From: Thermosipho sp. (in: thermotogales)
GTDB taxonomy: Bacteria; Thermotogota; Thermotogae; Thermotogales; Fervidobacteriaceae
Reading direction: 5' to 3'
Assembly: GCA_030153605.1 (NCBI GenBank)
Contig: JASKLO010000001.1
Span: 1 to 64,000, forward strand
DNA: 64,000 nt
The notes under the pieces were generated by a model. The model saw nothing but the letters and a program-made list of their open reading frames with translations, was not told the DNA's origin and did no database searches. A program made the translations under genes and the position numbers. Positions 8,946 to 17,200 of this stretch are shown piece by piece; the first letter of the stretch is position 1; each line of letters begins with the position of its first letter.

Positions 8946-10791
8946 AAACATACGCACCTAAAAATTGACTCTTATACAATTCTGCATAAAAGCCATTTTT
9001 AGCCATTAATTCTTTATGAGTACCCTTTTCAATTATCTGACCTTCATTCATTACAAGTATTATGTCAGCATCTACTATAGTTGATAACCTATGAGCAATT
9101 ACAAAATTGGTTCTACTATGCATTAAATTCCTCATTGCTTTTTGTATAAGCTTTTCAGTGAGTGTGTCAACATTACTTGTTGCTTCATCAAGAATCAATA
9201 TGTCAGGATCAGCTATAAAGGCTCTAGCTATTGTAATAAGTTGCTTTTCACCTTGAGAAATATTTGAAGCTTCCTCATTTATGATGGCATCATATCCACC
9301 CGGCAATGCCATAATAAAGTGGTGTGCGTGAGCCTTTTTGGCAGCATCAATAATTTCTTCTTCAGTAGCATTTTCTTTTCCGTAAGCTATATTTTCTTTA
9401 ACTGTTCCATTAAAAAGCCATGTATCTTGAAGTACCATTCCAAAAACTTTTCTCAGACTATCTCTTTTAATTTTTCTTATATCTATTCCATCTACTGTAA
9501 TTCTTCCACCTTGAATTTCATAGAATCTCATTAATAAATTTACAAGGGTTGTTTTTCCAGCACCCGTAGGTCCTACTATTGCAACTGTCTGACCACTTTT
9601 AACTTCAATATTCAAATCTTCAATTAATTTTTTATCAGGTCTATAGCTAAAATAAACGTGTTCAAAATTAACGTCTCCTTCTACCCTTGTAAGTTCAATA
9701 GCATCTGCTGGGTCGGGAATTTCTTCTTCTTCATCCAAAATTTCAAAAACTCTTTCTGCAGCTGCAATAGTTGATTGAATCATATTCATAATATTTGCTA
9801 CTTGAGTAATTGGTTGAGTAAATTGATTGGAATATTGAATAAATGCTTGAACATCTCCTAGTTCAATTGTTCGCTTTGTAACCATTATTCCACCAACTAC
9901 TGCAACAATTACATAACCTAAATTACTGATAAATCTCATTAAAGGCATTGTAATACCTGAAACAAATTGTGCTCTCCAGGCAGCATTATATAAGTCATTG
10001 TTATATTTCTCAAAAACTTTTATACTTTTTTCTTCCTGGTTATACGCTTTAACTACAACAAGTCCTCCAAACATTTCTTCAACATGTCCATTTACATCTC
10101 CCAAGGATTTTTGTTGCATTTTAAAATATTTTTGTGATCTTTTTATTATAAAACTTATTATTATTAAACTAATTGGCAGAATCACAAGAGTAGCTAAGGT
10201 CAATAAAGGACTTATAGTTAACATCATAATAGTAACTCCAACTATAGATACTATTGAGGTTACAAACTGAGTTAAACTCTGATTCAAAGTGTTACTTATC
10301 AGGTCAATATCATTTGTAACTCTACTCAGAATTTCCCCATGAGTTCTAGAATCATAAAATTTTAAAGGAAGTTTTGTCAACTTATCCATTACTTGCGTTC
10401 TTAGTTTTTTAACAATTTTTTGAGAAATTCCAGCCATCATGTATTGCTGAATATACATAAACAAAGAATATAAGCCGTATAAAATCCCAACTTTTATTAA
10501 AATTTGCAAAATTCCATCAAGATCAAGTTTTGCTTTTGGAAAGATTCTTTTTGCAAGAAAACCTTGAAATATTTTAGTTGTAGCTTGACCCAAAATTTTC
10601 GGTGCCATTATATTGAGAACTGTTCCTGTTATTGCAAGACCAAAAATTATGATCAATGGAATAATATATGGTTTTAAATATTTCATTAATCTCAAAAAAG
10701 TTTTTCTAAAATTTTTAGGTTTTTCAAAAGAAACTCTTATAGGTCCGTGGCCTCCACCTGCTCTGCTTGTAGATCTTTTATTTTCACTCAT
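8944..10791 (-). CDS. Heterodimeric ABC exporter, subunit with catalytic Glu (TM288-like)
   Basis: A 615-residue half-transporter with a basic 35-residue N-terminal extension, a membrane domain (about 40-335) and a nucleotide-binding domain. Walker A is GPTGAGKTT near 404, Walker B LILDEATSNVD keeps the catalytic Glu, and the H-loop IAHRLSTI keeps His. The signature is degenerate: ISQGE instead of LSGGQ. Together with the neighbour, which has LSGGQ but lacks Glu and His, this gives one competent and one degenerate ATP site, the arrangement of TM287/288 of Thermotoga maritima. It overlaps the partner by 4 nt (ATGA type). Likely drug or lipid export at the cytoplasmic membrane. Confidence 0.93.
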   Translation of the reverse strand: MSENKRSTSRAGGGHGPIRVSFEKPKNFRKTFLRLMKYLKPYIIPLIIIFGLAITGTVLNIMAPKILGQATTKIFQGFLAKRIFPKAKLDLDGILQILIKVGILYGLYSLFMYIQQYMMAGISQKIVKKLRTQVMDKLTKLPLKFYDSRTHGEILSRVTNDIDLISNTLNQSLTQFVTSIVSIVGVTIMMLTISPLLTLATLVILPISLIIISFIIKRSQKYFKMQQKSLGDVNGHVEEMFGGLVVVKAYNQEEKSIKVFEKYNNDLYNAAWRAQFVSGITMPLMRFISNLGYVIVAVVGGIMVTKRTIELGDVQAFIQYSNQFTQPITQVANIMNMIQSTIAAAERVFEILDEEEEIPDPADAIELTRVEGDVNFEHVYFSYRPDKKLIEDLNIEVKSGQTVAIVGPTGAGKTTLVNLLMRFYEIQGGRITVDGIDIRKIKRDSLRKVFGMVLQDTWLFNGTVKENIAYGKENATEEEIIDAAKKAHAHHFIMALPGGYDAIINEEASNISQGEKQLITIARAFIADPDILILDEATSNVDTLTEKLIQKAMRNLMHSRTNFVIAHRLSTIVDADIILVMNEGQIIEKGTHKELMAKNGFYAELYKSQFLGAYV

Positions 10792-12512
10792 GCTATCTCC
10801 TCCTCTGAAAGCTGAGAAGAAACAATTTCTCTATACACTTGAGATGTTTTCATCAATTCTTTGTGAGTTCCAATTCCTACTATTTTTCCATTATCAAGAA
10901 CAATTATTTTGTCTGAATTCATTATTGTTGCAACTCTTAATGAGACTATAATAACTGTTGAATCCTTTAATTTTTCTCTTAAAGCAAGTCTTACCTTAGA
11001 ATCAGTTTTAAAATCTAATGCTGAAAAACAATCATCAAAAATATAAATATCTTTTTTTCCTACTATTCCCCTTGCTATTGCAAGTCTCTGCTTTTGGCCA
11101 CCTGAAAGATTTGTACCACCCTGAGATACTTCTGTTTTAATACCTTTTGGTAGTTTAGAAACAAATTCCCAAGCTTGTGCTATTTTCAATGCTTCTATTA
11201 TCTCTTCTTCAGTTGCATCATCCTTTCCTATTCTTACATTATCTTCAATAGTTCCAGAAAAAATAACTGGCCTTGAAGGAACCAAAGAAATTCTTTTTCT
11301 TAATTCCTTTTGGGTTATCTTTCTTATATCTACACCATCTATTAATATTTCACCTTCTGAAACATCGTAAAACCTCAATAATAAATTAACCAAAGTACTT
11401 TTTCCCGAACCAGAGCTTCCAATAATTCCTATGAATTCACCTGGATGCGCTTCAAAAGAAATATTTTGTAATGCAGGTTCTTTTGCACCTTCAAAATAAA
11501 ATGTTACATTTTTGAATTCAATGTTTCCTTTTCCTTTTGGCAAAAGAGATTTTTCAGGATCCTTTATTTTTGATTGTGTTGTTAAAACTTCATATACCCT
11601 TTCTGCAGAGGCCGATGCTCTAGGAATAAAGATAAAGATCATTGAAATCATTATAAAAGAAAACAGTATTTGTAATACATACTGCATTACAGCCATTATA
11701 TCCCCTACTTGAAGTGCTCCTTTATCCACTTGAACAGCTCCTATCCAAAACAAAAAGATTATTGTAAAATTCATTATTAACATTATCAATGGAAAAACTA
11801 ATGCAAAAACACGATTTACCTTCAATGCAGTTTGCGTTAAATCTTCATTTGCTTCTTCAAATCTTTGTTTTTCATATTTAGTTTTATTAAATGCTCTTAT
11901 TACCCGAACACCAGTTAAATTTTCCCTTAATATCCTATTTATTCTATCTATCTTTTTTTGCATTGACCTAAAAAGTGGCATTGTGTATTTTGCAATAAAA
12001 TATACTGCTACAGACATTACTGGAATAGCAACTAGCAAAACCATTGTAAGTTTCGGGCTTTTTGAAATAGCCATTATTGTACCACCTATTGCAGTTACCG
12101 GAGCCAAAGCTACCAATCTTAAAAGCATAAAAACAACCATTTGAATTTGAGTTATATCATTAGTATTTCTAGTAATTAGAGTTGAAGTCCCAAATTTATC
12201 TATTTCATATAGTGAAAAATTCATTACTTTTTCAAACACCATACTTCTCAAATCTTTTCCAAATAACATAGCAACTTTCGCTGCAAAATAAGTTGAAATA
12301 ATGGCTGATAAAATGTTTAACAATGTAACAAAAAGCATTTTTCCACCAACACTTAAAATATAGTCTACATCCCCTCTAGTGACTCCTTTATTTACAATGT
12401 CTCCCATTAAATCTGGTAAGTATAAATTTAACAGGCCCTGAAAGGTAACAAAAGTTATTGCCAAAATTATGAAAAATGTATACTTTTTAAGATACTTAAA
12501 TAGTTTCATCAT
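10788..12512 (-). CDS. Heterodimeric ABC exporter, degenerate-site subunit (TM287-like)
   Basis: A 574-residue half-transporter: membrane domain to about residue 310, then Walker A GSSGSGKST near 363, intact signature LSGGQKQR near 464, and Walker B IYIFDDCFSALDF with Asp instead of Glu. The H-loop reads VSLRVATI, so Leu stands where His is expected. Its own Walker A/B site should therefore bind ATP but hydrolyse poorly, while its LSGGQ completes the active site of the partner. The gene starts inside the 3' end of marR (17-nt overlap), so regulator and pump are one operon. Confidence 0.93.
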   Translation of the reverse strand: MMKLFKYLKKYTFFIILAITFVTFQGLLNLYLPDLMGDIVNKGVTRGDVDYILSVGGKMLFVTLLNILSAIISTYFAAKVAMLFGKDLRSMVFEKVMNFSLYEIDKFGTSTLITRNTNDITQIQMVVFMLLRLVALAPVTAIGGTIMAISKSPKLTMVLLVAIPVMSVAVYFIAKYTMPLFRSMQKKIDRINRILRENLTGVRVIRAFNKTKYEKQRFEEANEDLTQTALKVNRVFALVFPLIMLIMNFTIIFLFWIGAVQVDKGALQVGDIMAVMQYVLQILFSFIMISMIFIFIPRASASAERVYEVLTTQSKIKDPEKSLLPKGKGNIEFKNVTFYFEGAKEPALQNISFEAHPGEFIGIIGSSGSGKSTLVNLLLRFYDVSEGEILIDGVDIRKITQKELRKRISLVPSRPVIFSGTIEDNVRIGKDDATEEEIIEALKIAQAWEFVSKLPKGIKTEVSQGGTNLSGGQKQRLAIARGIVGKKDIYIFDDCFSALDFKTDSKVRLALREKLKDSTVIIVSLRVATIMNSDKIIVLDNGKIVGIGTHKELMKTSQVYREIVSSQLSEEEIA

Positions 12513-12942
12513 TTTTCATCGCCTCCAGGTTTTTTAGCATTTTATTCAATAGATTTTTTAATGTTTCTATTTCTTCTTCACTAAAATTCTTTAAACTTTC
12601 TTTTTCAAAAATCTTCAATTTTCCTAATATTTTATCAATTAAATTATTAGCTTTCTCTGTCAAAAAAACTTTTAACTCTCTTTTATCTTTTTCATTTTTT
12701 TCTCTTTTTATTAATCCAACTTTTTCCATTCTTTTAATCATAATAGCTACAGTTGAAGGAAAAACTTTTAATTTTTCTGCAATTTCAATTTGAGATATTC
12801 CAGGATTTTTTGAAATTATAAAAAGCATTGGAATTTGACCGGGATGCACATGAAAAGCTTCTAATTCATTTTTTAAAATTTGAAATTTAACTTTTCCAAA
12901 TTCATTTAACAGCAAAAAAACTTCTGAAAATTCACGTTTCAA
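12496..12942 (-). CDS. MarR-family transcriptional regulator
   Basis: A 148-residue winged-helix repressor, probably controlling its own operon and the downstream exporter. The MarR fold is visible from PGQIPMLFIISKNPGISQIEIAEKL through PSTVAIMIKRMEKVGLI to the wing RREKNEKDKRELKVFLT. The start is TTG 12942 behind GAGGTGAGAGAC. A longer frame back to an ATG at 12996 is unlikely because that stretch holds the promoter -10 and the presumed transcription start. Ligand binding is by family analogy; members commonly respond to phenolic or hydrophobic compounds. Confidence 0.9.
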   Translation of the reverse strand: MKREFSEVFLLLNEFGKVKFQILKNELEAFHVHPGQIPMLFIISKNPGISQIEIAEKLKVFPSTVAIMIKRMEKVGLIKREKNEKDKRELKVFLTEKANNLIDKILGKLKIFEKESLKNFSEEEIETLKNLLNKMLKNLEAMKNDETI

Positions 12943-12968
12943 GTCTCTCACCTCACTTTTAAAAAAAA

Positions 12969-12990
12969 AATAGTTTGACATAAAACTATT
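12969..12990. promoter_or_regulatory. Candidate MarR operator (22-bp dyad)
   Basis: Two perfect 8-bp arms, AATAGTTT and AAACTATT, are separated by 6 bp (GACATA). The dyad overlaps the -10 box and the predicted start of marR transcription, so binding of the MarR product would block RNA polymerase. A second perfect repeat (TTTGACATAA at 12974-12983 and TTATGTCAAA at 13007-13016) shares one arm region and spans the whole promoter. Binding is inferred from symmetry and position. Confidence 0.6.
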
Positions 12991-13015
12991 ATACATCTAA
13001 TTAAAATTATGTCAA
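12988..13015 (-). promoter_or_regulatory. Promoter of the marR-ABC exporter operon
   Basis: On the minus strand a perfect TTGACA (-35) and a perfect TATAAT (-10) are separated by 16 bp. The start of transcription would fall near 12981. The -35 lies directly against the T run of the preceding pepF terminator. Confidence 0.85.
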
Positions 13016-13039
13016 AAAAAGATGGCCTAAAGGCCATCT
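13013..13039 (-). terminator. Intrinsic terminator of the MATE-pepF operon
   Basis: The minus strand reads AGATGGCC, loop TTTA, GGCCATCT, then T6-7: an 8-bp stem with a strong U tract. The T tract merges into the marR -35 box (TTTTTTTGACA), leaving no spacer between the two transcription units. Confidence 0.9.
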
Positions 13040-13064
13040 AAAATACTTTTTGAAAACTATTTTC

Positions 13065-14780
13065 TTACTTTTCAAGTTCTTCTATTCTGTGTTTTACAAA
13101 ATCAACAATCTCTCCTATGTAAGATTCGGAAAAATCTAATTTTATTCCGGCTACTTCATATACCTTATCTATTGGTAATTTATAACCGGTTTTCAAGAAG
13201 TTAATATAGTTTTCTATTGTTTTTTCAGGATTTTCCAAATAATTTTTGTATATAGACAAAGCACCCAATTGAGCAATGCCATATTCAATATAATAAAACG
13301 GAACTTGGAAAATGTGAAGTTGGAACAACCATCTGTATCTTTTTTCTTCATCAAGTGATGCCCAATCAACACCTTGATTGAATTTGTCCATTAATTTTCC
13401 AAAATAATTAGCTCTTTCTTCTGGAGTATGGTCTGGGTTTGTATATATCCAATGTTGAAAAGCATCTACAGTCATACACCACGGTAAAAATAGAACAGCA
13501 TTTTCAAGTTCTTCTATCATTGCCTTTCTAAAATCTTCTTCATCTTTATAATATTCATTCCAATAATGTAATGTTAAAAGTTCCATACTCATTGAAGCAA
13601 GTTCATTAATTTCTGAACGCGAAGGTCTATAATATATTATTGGAATATTTACTGTTTCAAATGTATGCATAGCATGTCCAGATTCATGTAGTAATGTTCT
13701 TACGTCGCTGCTCTGTCCTGTAGCATTCATAAAAATAAATGGAGCACCAGTTTCAGGTAAAGGATAATTGTATCCTCCAGGTGCCTTTCCTTTTCGATTT
13801 TCTAAATCCAATAACCCTGAATTCTTCATCAATTCTAATCTTTCACCGAAAAGAGGTTTAACTTTTCCTAAAACTCTAATAGCTTTATCCACAAACTCAT
13901 CAATTGTATTAAATGGTTTTAAAACTTTTCCATCTACATCTACAGATCTATCCCATGGTCTTAAAGTATCTATTCTTAATTTCTTAGCCCTTTTTTCCAT
14001 ACGTTCTTTGAAAAAGGGCATAACTTTTTTCTCAACTGACTCGTGAAATTTTAAAACATCTTCAACCGTATACTCTGTTCTACCTTTCAATTCATGCATG
14101 TAATCTCTATAATTTTCAAAACCCGCATTCTTTGCTTGTTTTATTCTCAAGTCTTTTAACTCATCAAAAATATTGTTAAATTCATCCTTTTTTGATAATA
14201 TCCCTTCAAATCTTTTTCTCCAGGCCAATTCTCTAGTTTCTCTGTCTGGAGATTTTAAATATGGTACTAACTGTTGAAGTGTTTTTTCTTCACCTCTAAA
14301 TTTAACTGTTATTGCTCCAAAAATAGCTCCATATTTATTTGCAATTTTTCTTTCTTCTATCTGCAAAGGAATGTTTTCTTCTTTGAATAACTCTATATTT
14401 TTAGATATAATTTTTATCATATGCTTATACTCATCAGAAATATTTTTCGAAATAGGTGAATCATATATTTTCTTTTCAAGTTTTACTGAATATGGTTTGG
14501 CTTTTGAAACAATATTTGCAAAATAGTCGTTAAACTTTTCAGCATACTCTTTTTTATCAGCAAACCTTGTCATATTGATGTATCTCCAGCCCATTTCTTC
14601 ACGGATAATGTCTTCCAACTCTGTAAATCTCTCAACAATTTCAATTAAATCTTTTTCATTTTCAATTTTAATATTAATAAGTTCATTTAATTTTGCAATA
14701 ATTGCATCAGCATCAGTTGAATCTAAATCTTTGTAAAACCTTCTTTCTTTCTTTTTTACCTTTTCACTCGTGTAAATCAT
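13065..14780 (-). CDS. pepF: M3-family oligoendopeptidase F
   Basis: A 571-residue cytoplasmic zinc metallopeptidase that trims short peptides. The M3 active site is LLHESGHAMHTFE (HExxH) near residue 365, with the third ligand glutamate expected in the following helix (SRSEINELASMSME). The N-terminal half is the helical PepF/M3 domain. RBS GGGGGG precedes ATG 14780. The start overlaps the stop of the MATE gene in an ATGA junction, so translation is coupled. A strong terminator follows the gene. Confidence 0.93.
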   Translation of the reverse strand: MIYTSEKVKKKERRFYKDLDSTDADAIIAKLNELINIKIENEKDLIEIVERFTELEDIIREEMGWRYINMTRFADKKEYAEKFNDYFANIVSKAKPYSVKLEKKIYDSPISKNISDEYKHMIKIISKNIELFKEENIPLQIEERKIANKYGAIFGAITVKFRGEEKTLQQLVPYLKSPDRETRELAWRKRFEGILSKKDEFNNIFDELKDLRIKQAKNAGFENYRDYMHELKGRTEYTVEDVLKFHESVEKKVMPFFKERMEKRAKKLRIDTLRPWDRSVDVDGKVLKPFNTIDEFVDKAIRVLGKVKPLFGERLELMKNSGLLDLENRKGKAPGGYNYPLPETGAPFIFMNATGQSSDVRTLLHESGHAMHTFETVNIPIIYYRPSRSEINELASMSMELLTLHYWNEYYKDEEDFRKAMIEELENAVLFLPWCMTVDAFQHWIYTNPDHTPEERANYFGKLMDKFNQGVDWASLDEEKRYRWLFQLHIFQVPFYYIEYGIAQLGALSIYKNYLENPEKTIENYINFLKTGYKLPIDKVYEVAGIKLDFSESYIGEIVDFVKHRIEELEK

Positions 14781-16153
14781 AATTTCCCCCCTTTATCTTG
14801 AATAATAGACTTTTTCCAATTAGCAAACTTAACAAACAACCAAGCAAGAATTAAAGCAGAAATATTGCTTATTATCATAGCAATAAATAATCCTTTAAAA
14901 CCAAAACGCGATGATAAAATAGCTATCAAAGGCACTCTAATTCCCCAAAGCCTTGTAATATCAACTATCATAGATAAATCTGTACGTCCAGCACCTATTA
15001 ATGTATTGGTAAAAACAGTCATAGATGTGAAAAAAGGAAGTGAAAAAGAAACAAATTTAAAAAATAAATTTCCGACTTGGATTACTTCGGGATCATTAAT
15101 AAAAAACTGTGTTAAATTACCTCCAAAGAAAAAAGTAAGCACACTTAAAGAAAAGACAATTGAAAAATTAGTAATAAAAGCTACTTTAACTGTCCTTTCT
15201 GCATTTTTAATATCATTAGCACCTAAGAATTGGCCTATCATTGTCGTTACTGAACTTCCAATCCCAAATGATATCATCGTAATGAAATTAATTATTCTAT
15301 TTCCAACTCCATATGCACTGATAACAGTTGGTCCAAAACTTGAAACAAACCTCATAATAACTACAAAACCTAAAGAAGTAAAAGTCATACTTATAGAACC
15401 AGGAAGACCTATCCTAAAAACCTTCTTAATTAAATTCAAATCAGGTATCAAACATTTTAGAGTGATTTTAAAACCTCTTTTTCCAGTAAACAAATGATTA
15501 AGAGATATAACTGCAGCCAAAATTCTGGCAATGGTTGTAGCTATAGCAGCTCCGTTCACTCCCATTTTTGGAAAGCCGAGCAATCCAAAAATTAAAATTG
15601 GATCCAAGATTATATTCAATATAGTTGAGATAAACATTATATTTAAAGTAAATTTTGAATCTCCCCAACCTCTCAAAATAGAAGAAGCTGAATTAAAAAT
15701 AAAACCAAATGGAAGCCCAAGCATTATTAGATTAAAATAAGAAACTGCATATTTAATCACTTCCTTACTTTCTTCACCTGCAATTAAAGTAATTACAGGT
15801 CGAGATACCATTATTCCAACTAATGAAAGTACTATACCAAAAATTATTGAAATCAATAAAACTTGCCCAGCGGATTTTTTAGCATTTTTTTCATCTTTAG
15901 CTCCAGTAAATTGAGCAACTAAAGTTACACCTGCTTGGGTAAAACCAATTGACAATGAAATAAAAACAAAGATCAAAGGCCAAACAATAGTAGGAGCCGA
16001 AAATTCAATTTTTCCCAATTTCCCTAAAAAGTAAGCATCAACAGCATTATAAAGAGTTTGCATTAGATTTGAAATAACTATTGGCCAACTTAAAAGAAAT
16101 AACGAAGAAAATATTCCTCTATTAAAAACATTAACTCTGTTTTTATGATCCAC
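14777..16153 (-). CDS. MATE-family multidrug/cation antiporter
   Basis: A 458-residue membrane protein with about twelve helices in two related halves. It has the typical N-terminal MATE phrases: WPIVISNLMQTLYNAVDAYF near residue 22, SIGFTQAGVTLVAQ, and GLPFGFIFNSASSILRGWG. Such pumps exchange Na+ or H+ for organic cations. The start is GTG 16153 behind GGAGGGGATTTT; an ATG 45 nt upstream would add residues with no RBS. Promoter elements are seen at 16189-16216. It heads a two-gene operon with pepF. Confidence 0.9.
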   Translation of the reverse strand: MDHKNRVNVFNRGIFSSLFLLSWPIVISNLMQTLYNAVDAYFLGKLGKIEFSAPTIVWPLIFVFISLSIGFTQAGVTLVAQFTGAKDEKNAKKSAGQVLLISIIFGIVLSLVGIMVSRPVITLIAGEESKEVIKYAVSYFNLIMLGLPFGFIFNSASSILRGWGDSKFTLNIMFISTILNIILDPILIFGLLGFPKMGVNGAAIATTIARILAAVISLNHLFTGKRGFKITLKCLIPDLNLIKKVFRIGLPGSISMTFTSLGFVVIMRFVSSFGPTVISAYGVGNRIINFITMISFGIGSSVTTMIGQFLGANDIKNAERTVKVAFITNFSIVFSLSVLTFFFGGNLTQFFINDPEVIQVGNLFFKFVSFSLPFFTSMTVFTNTLIGAGRTDLSMIVDITRLWGIRVPLIAILSSRFGFKGLFIAMIISNISALILAWLFVKFANWKKSIIQDKGGKL

Positions 16154-16188
16154 AAAATCCCCTCCAAATTTTATTCGTTTTCCTAACA

Positions 16189-16216
16189 ATTTTATCATAA
16201 TTTATGTTATAATCAA
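16189..16216 (-). promoter_or_regulatory. Promoter of the MATE-pepF operon
   Basis: Minus strand: TTGATT (-35), 16 bp, then TGA-TAAAAT, an extended -10. The -35 overlaps the -10 of the divergent aldo/keto reductase promoter. Confidence 0.55.
16205..16213 (+). promoter_or_regulatory. Extended -10 of the aldo/keto reductase-aminopeptidase operon
   Basis: TGT-TATAAT at 16205-16213 is an extended -10 with no good -35. It shares bases with the -35 of the divergent MATE promoter, so the two promoters should interfere with each other. Confidence 0.55.
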
Positions 16217-16235
16217 ATGATAGGAGGTGAGAAAT

Positions 16236-17198
16236 ATGAATTATAGAAAGGTTGGAAAATGGGGTTTAAAGATTAGTGAACTTTCACTTGGTTCTTGGCT
16301 TACTTTTGGAAATCAACTTGATATAGCTGGTGCTAAAGAAATTGTACGAGAAGCTTTTAAAAATGGGATCAACTTTTTTGATACTGCTGAAGCCTATGCA
16401 AATGGGATGGCTGAATCAATGCTTGGAGAAGTCTTAAAAGAGTTTAGAAGGAGTGATATTGTCGTTTCTACTAAAATCTTTTGGGGTGGAAACGGACCAA
16501 ACGATAGGGGATTATCAAGAAAACATCTCTTAGAAGGTACTTGGGCATCTTTAAAAAGGCTACAACTAGATTATGTTGATATTGTATATTGTCACAGACC
16601 TGATCCTGAAACACCAATTGAAGAAACAGTTCTTGCTATGGATTATATTATAAGAAATGGTTTAGCATTATACTGGGGAACTTCTGAATGGAGCGCTGAA
16701 CAACTTGAAAATGCTCATAGAGCATGCAAAGAATTAAATTGTATACCGCCAATTGTTGAACAACCACAATATAATATGCTAGTTAGAGACAGAGTAGAGA
16801 AAGAATATCTTCCGATATACGAAAAGTATGGTATGGGTCTCACAATTTGGAGTCCATTGGCTTCAGGTATTTTAACTGGAAAATACAATAATGGTATTCC
16901 AGAAGATTCTAGGCTAGCAAGATTTCCACATCTCAGAAAACATCTCGAAGAAAATGGAATTTTAAGTGAAAAAATATTTGAAAAACTTCGCAAATTACAA
17001 AAAATCGCAGATAGCTTAGATGCAAAACTTTCTCAACTTGCCATAGCTTGGTGTTTATTAAATCCACATGTAAGTAGTGTAATCCTTGGGGTATCTAGAA
17101 TTGAACAACTTCATGAAAATCTTAAAGCTATCGAAGTGAAAGAAAAGATAACTGATGAAATTGAAAAAGAAATTAGAAAAATCCTAGAGGAGGATTAA
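16236..17198 (+). CDS. Aldo/keto reductase (potassium channel beta-subunit-like branch)
   Basis: A 320-residue NADPH-dependent carbonyl reductase of the TIM-barrel aldo/keto reductase superfamily. The catalytic tetrad is visible: Asp in FFDTAEAYANG (with Tyr), Lys in VVSTKIFWGG, and His in YCHRPDPETPIEE. The WSAEQLENA and SPLASGILTGKY segments resemble the Kv-beta/YghZ branch. The start is ATG 16236, 8 bases after GGAGG; an upstream in-frame GTG lies within the RBS and is rejected. Two nucleotides separate it from the aminopeptidase. The physiological substrate is unknown. Confidence 0.9.
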   Translation: MNYRKVGKWGLKISELSLGSWLTFGNQLDIAGAKEIVREAFKNGINFFDTAEAYANGMAESMLGEVLKEFRRSDIVVSTKIFWGGNGPNDRGLSRKHLLEGTWASLKRLQLDYVDIVYCHRPDPETPIEETVLAMDYIIRNGLALYWGTSEWSAEQLENAHRACKELNCIPPIVEQPQYNMLVRDRVEKEYLPIYEKYGMGLTIWSPLASGILTGKYNNGIPEDSRLARFPHLRKHLEENGILSEKIFEKLRKLQKIADSLDAKLSQLAIAWCLLNPHVSSVILGVSRIEQLHENLKAIEVKEKITDEIEKEIRKILEED

Positions 17199-17200
17199 AA

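Noticed and set aside
12943-12996. Upstream ATG extension of marR
   Set aside because: The extension would place the promoter -10 and start of transcription inside the coding region; TTG 12942 has an ideal RBS.
14865-15497. A 210-codon plus-strand frame opposite the MATE gene
   Set aside because: It is the antisense of a long, well-supported MATE gene, lacks an RBS and has no recognisable domain; its length follows from codon use on the other strand.
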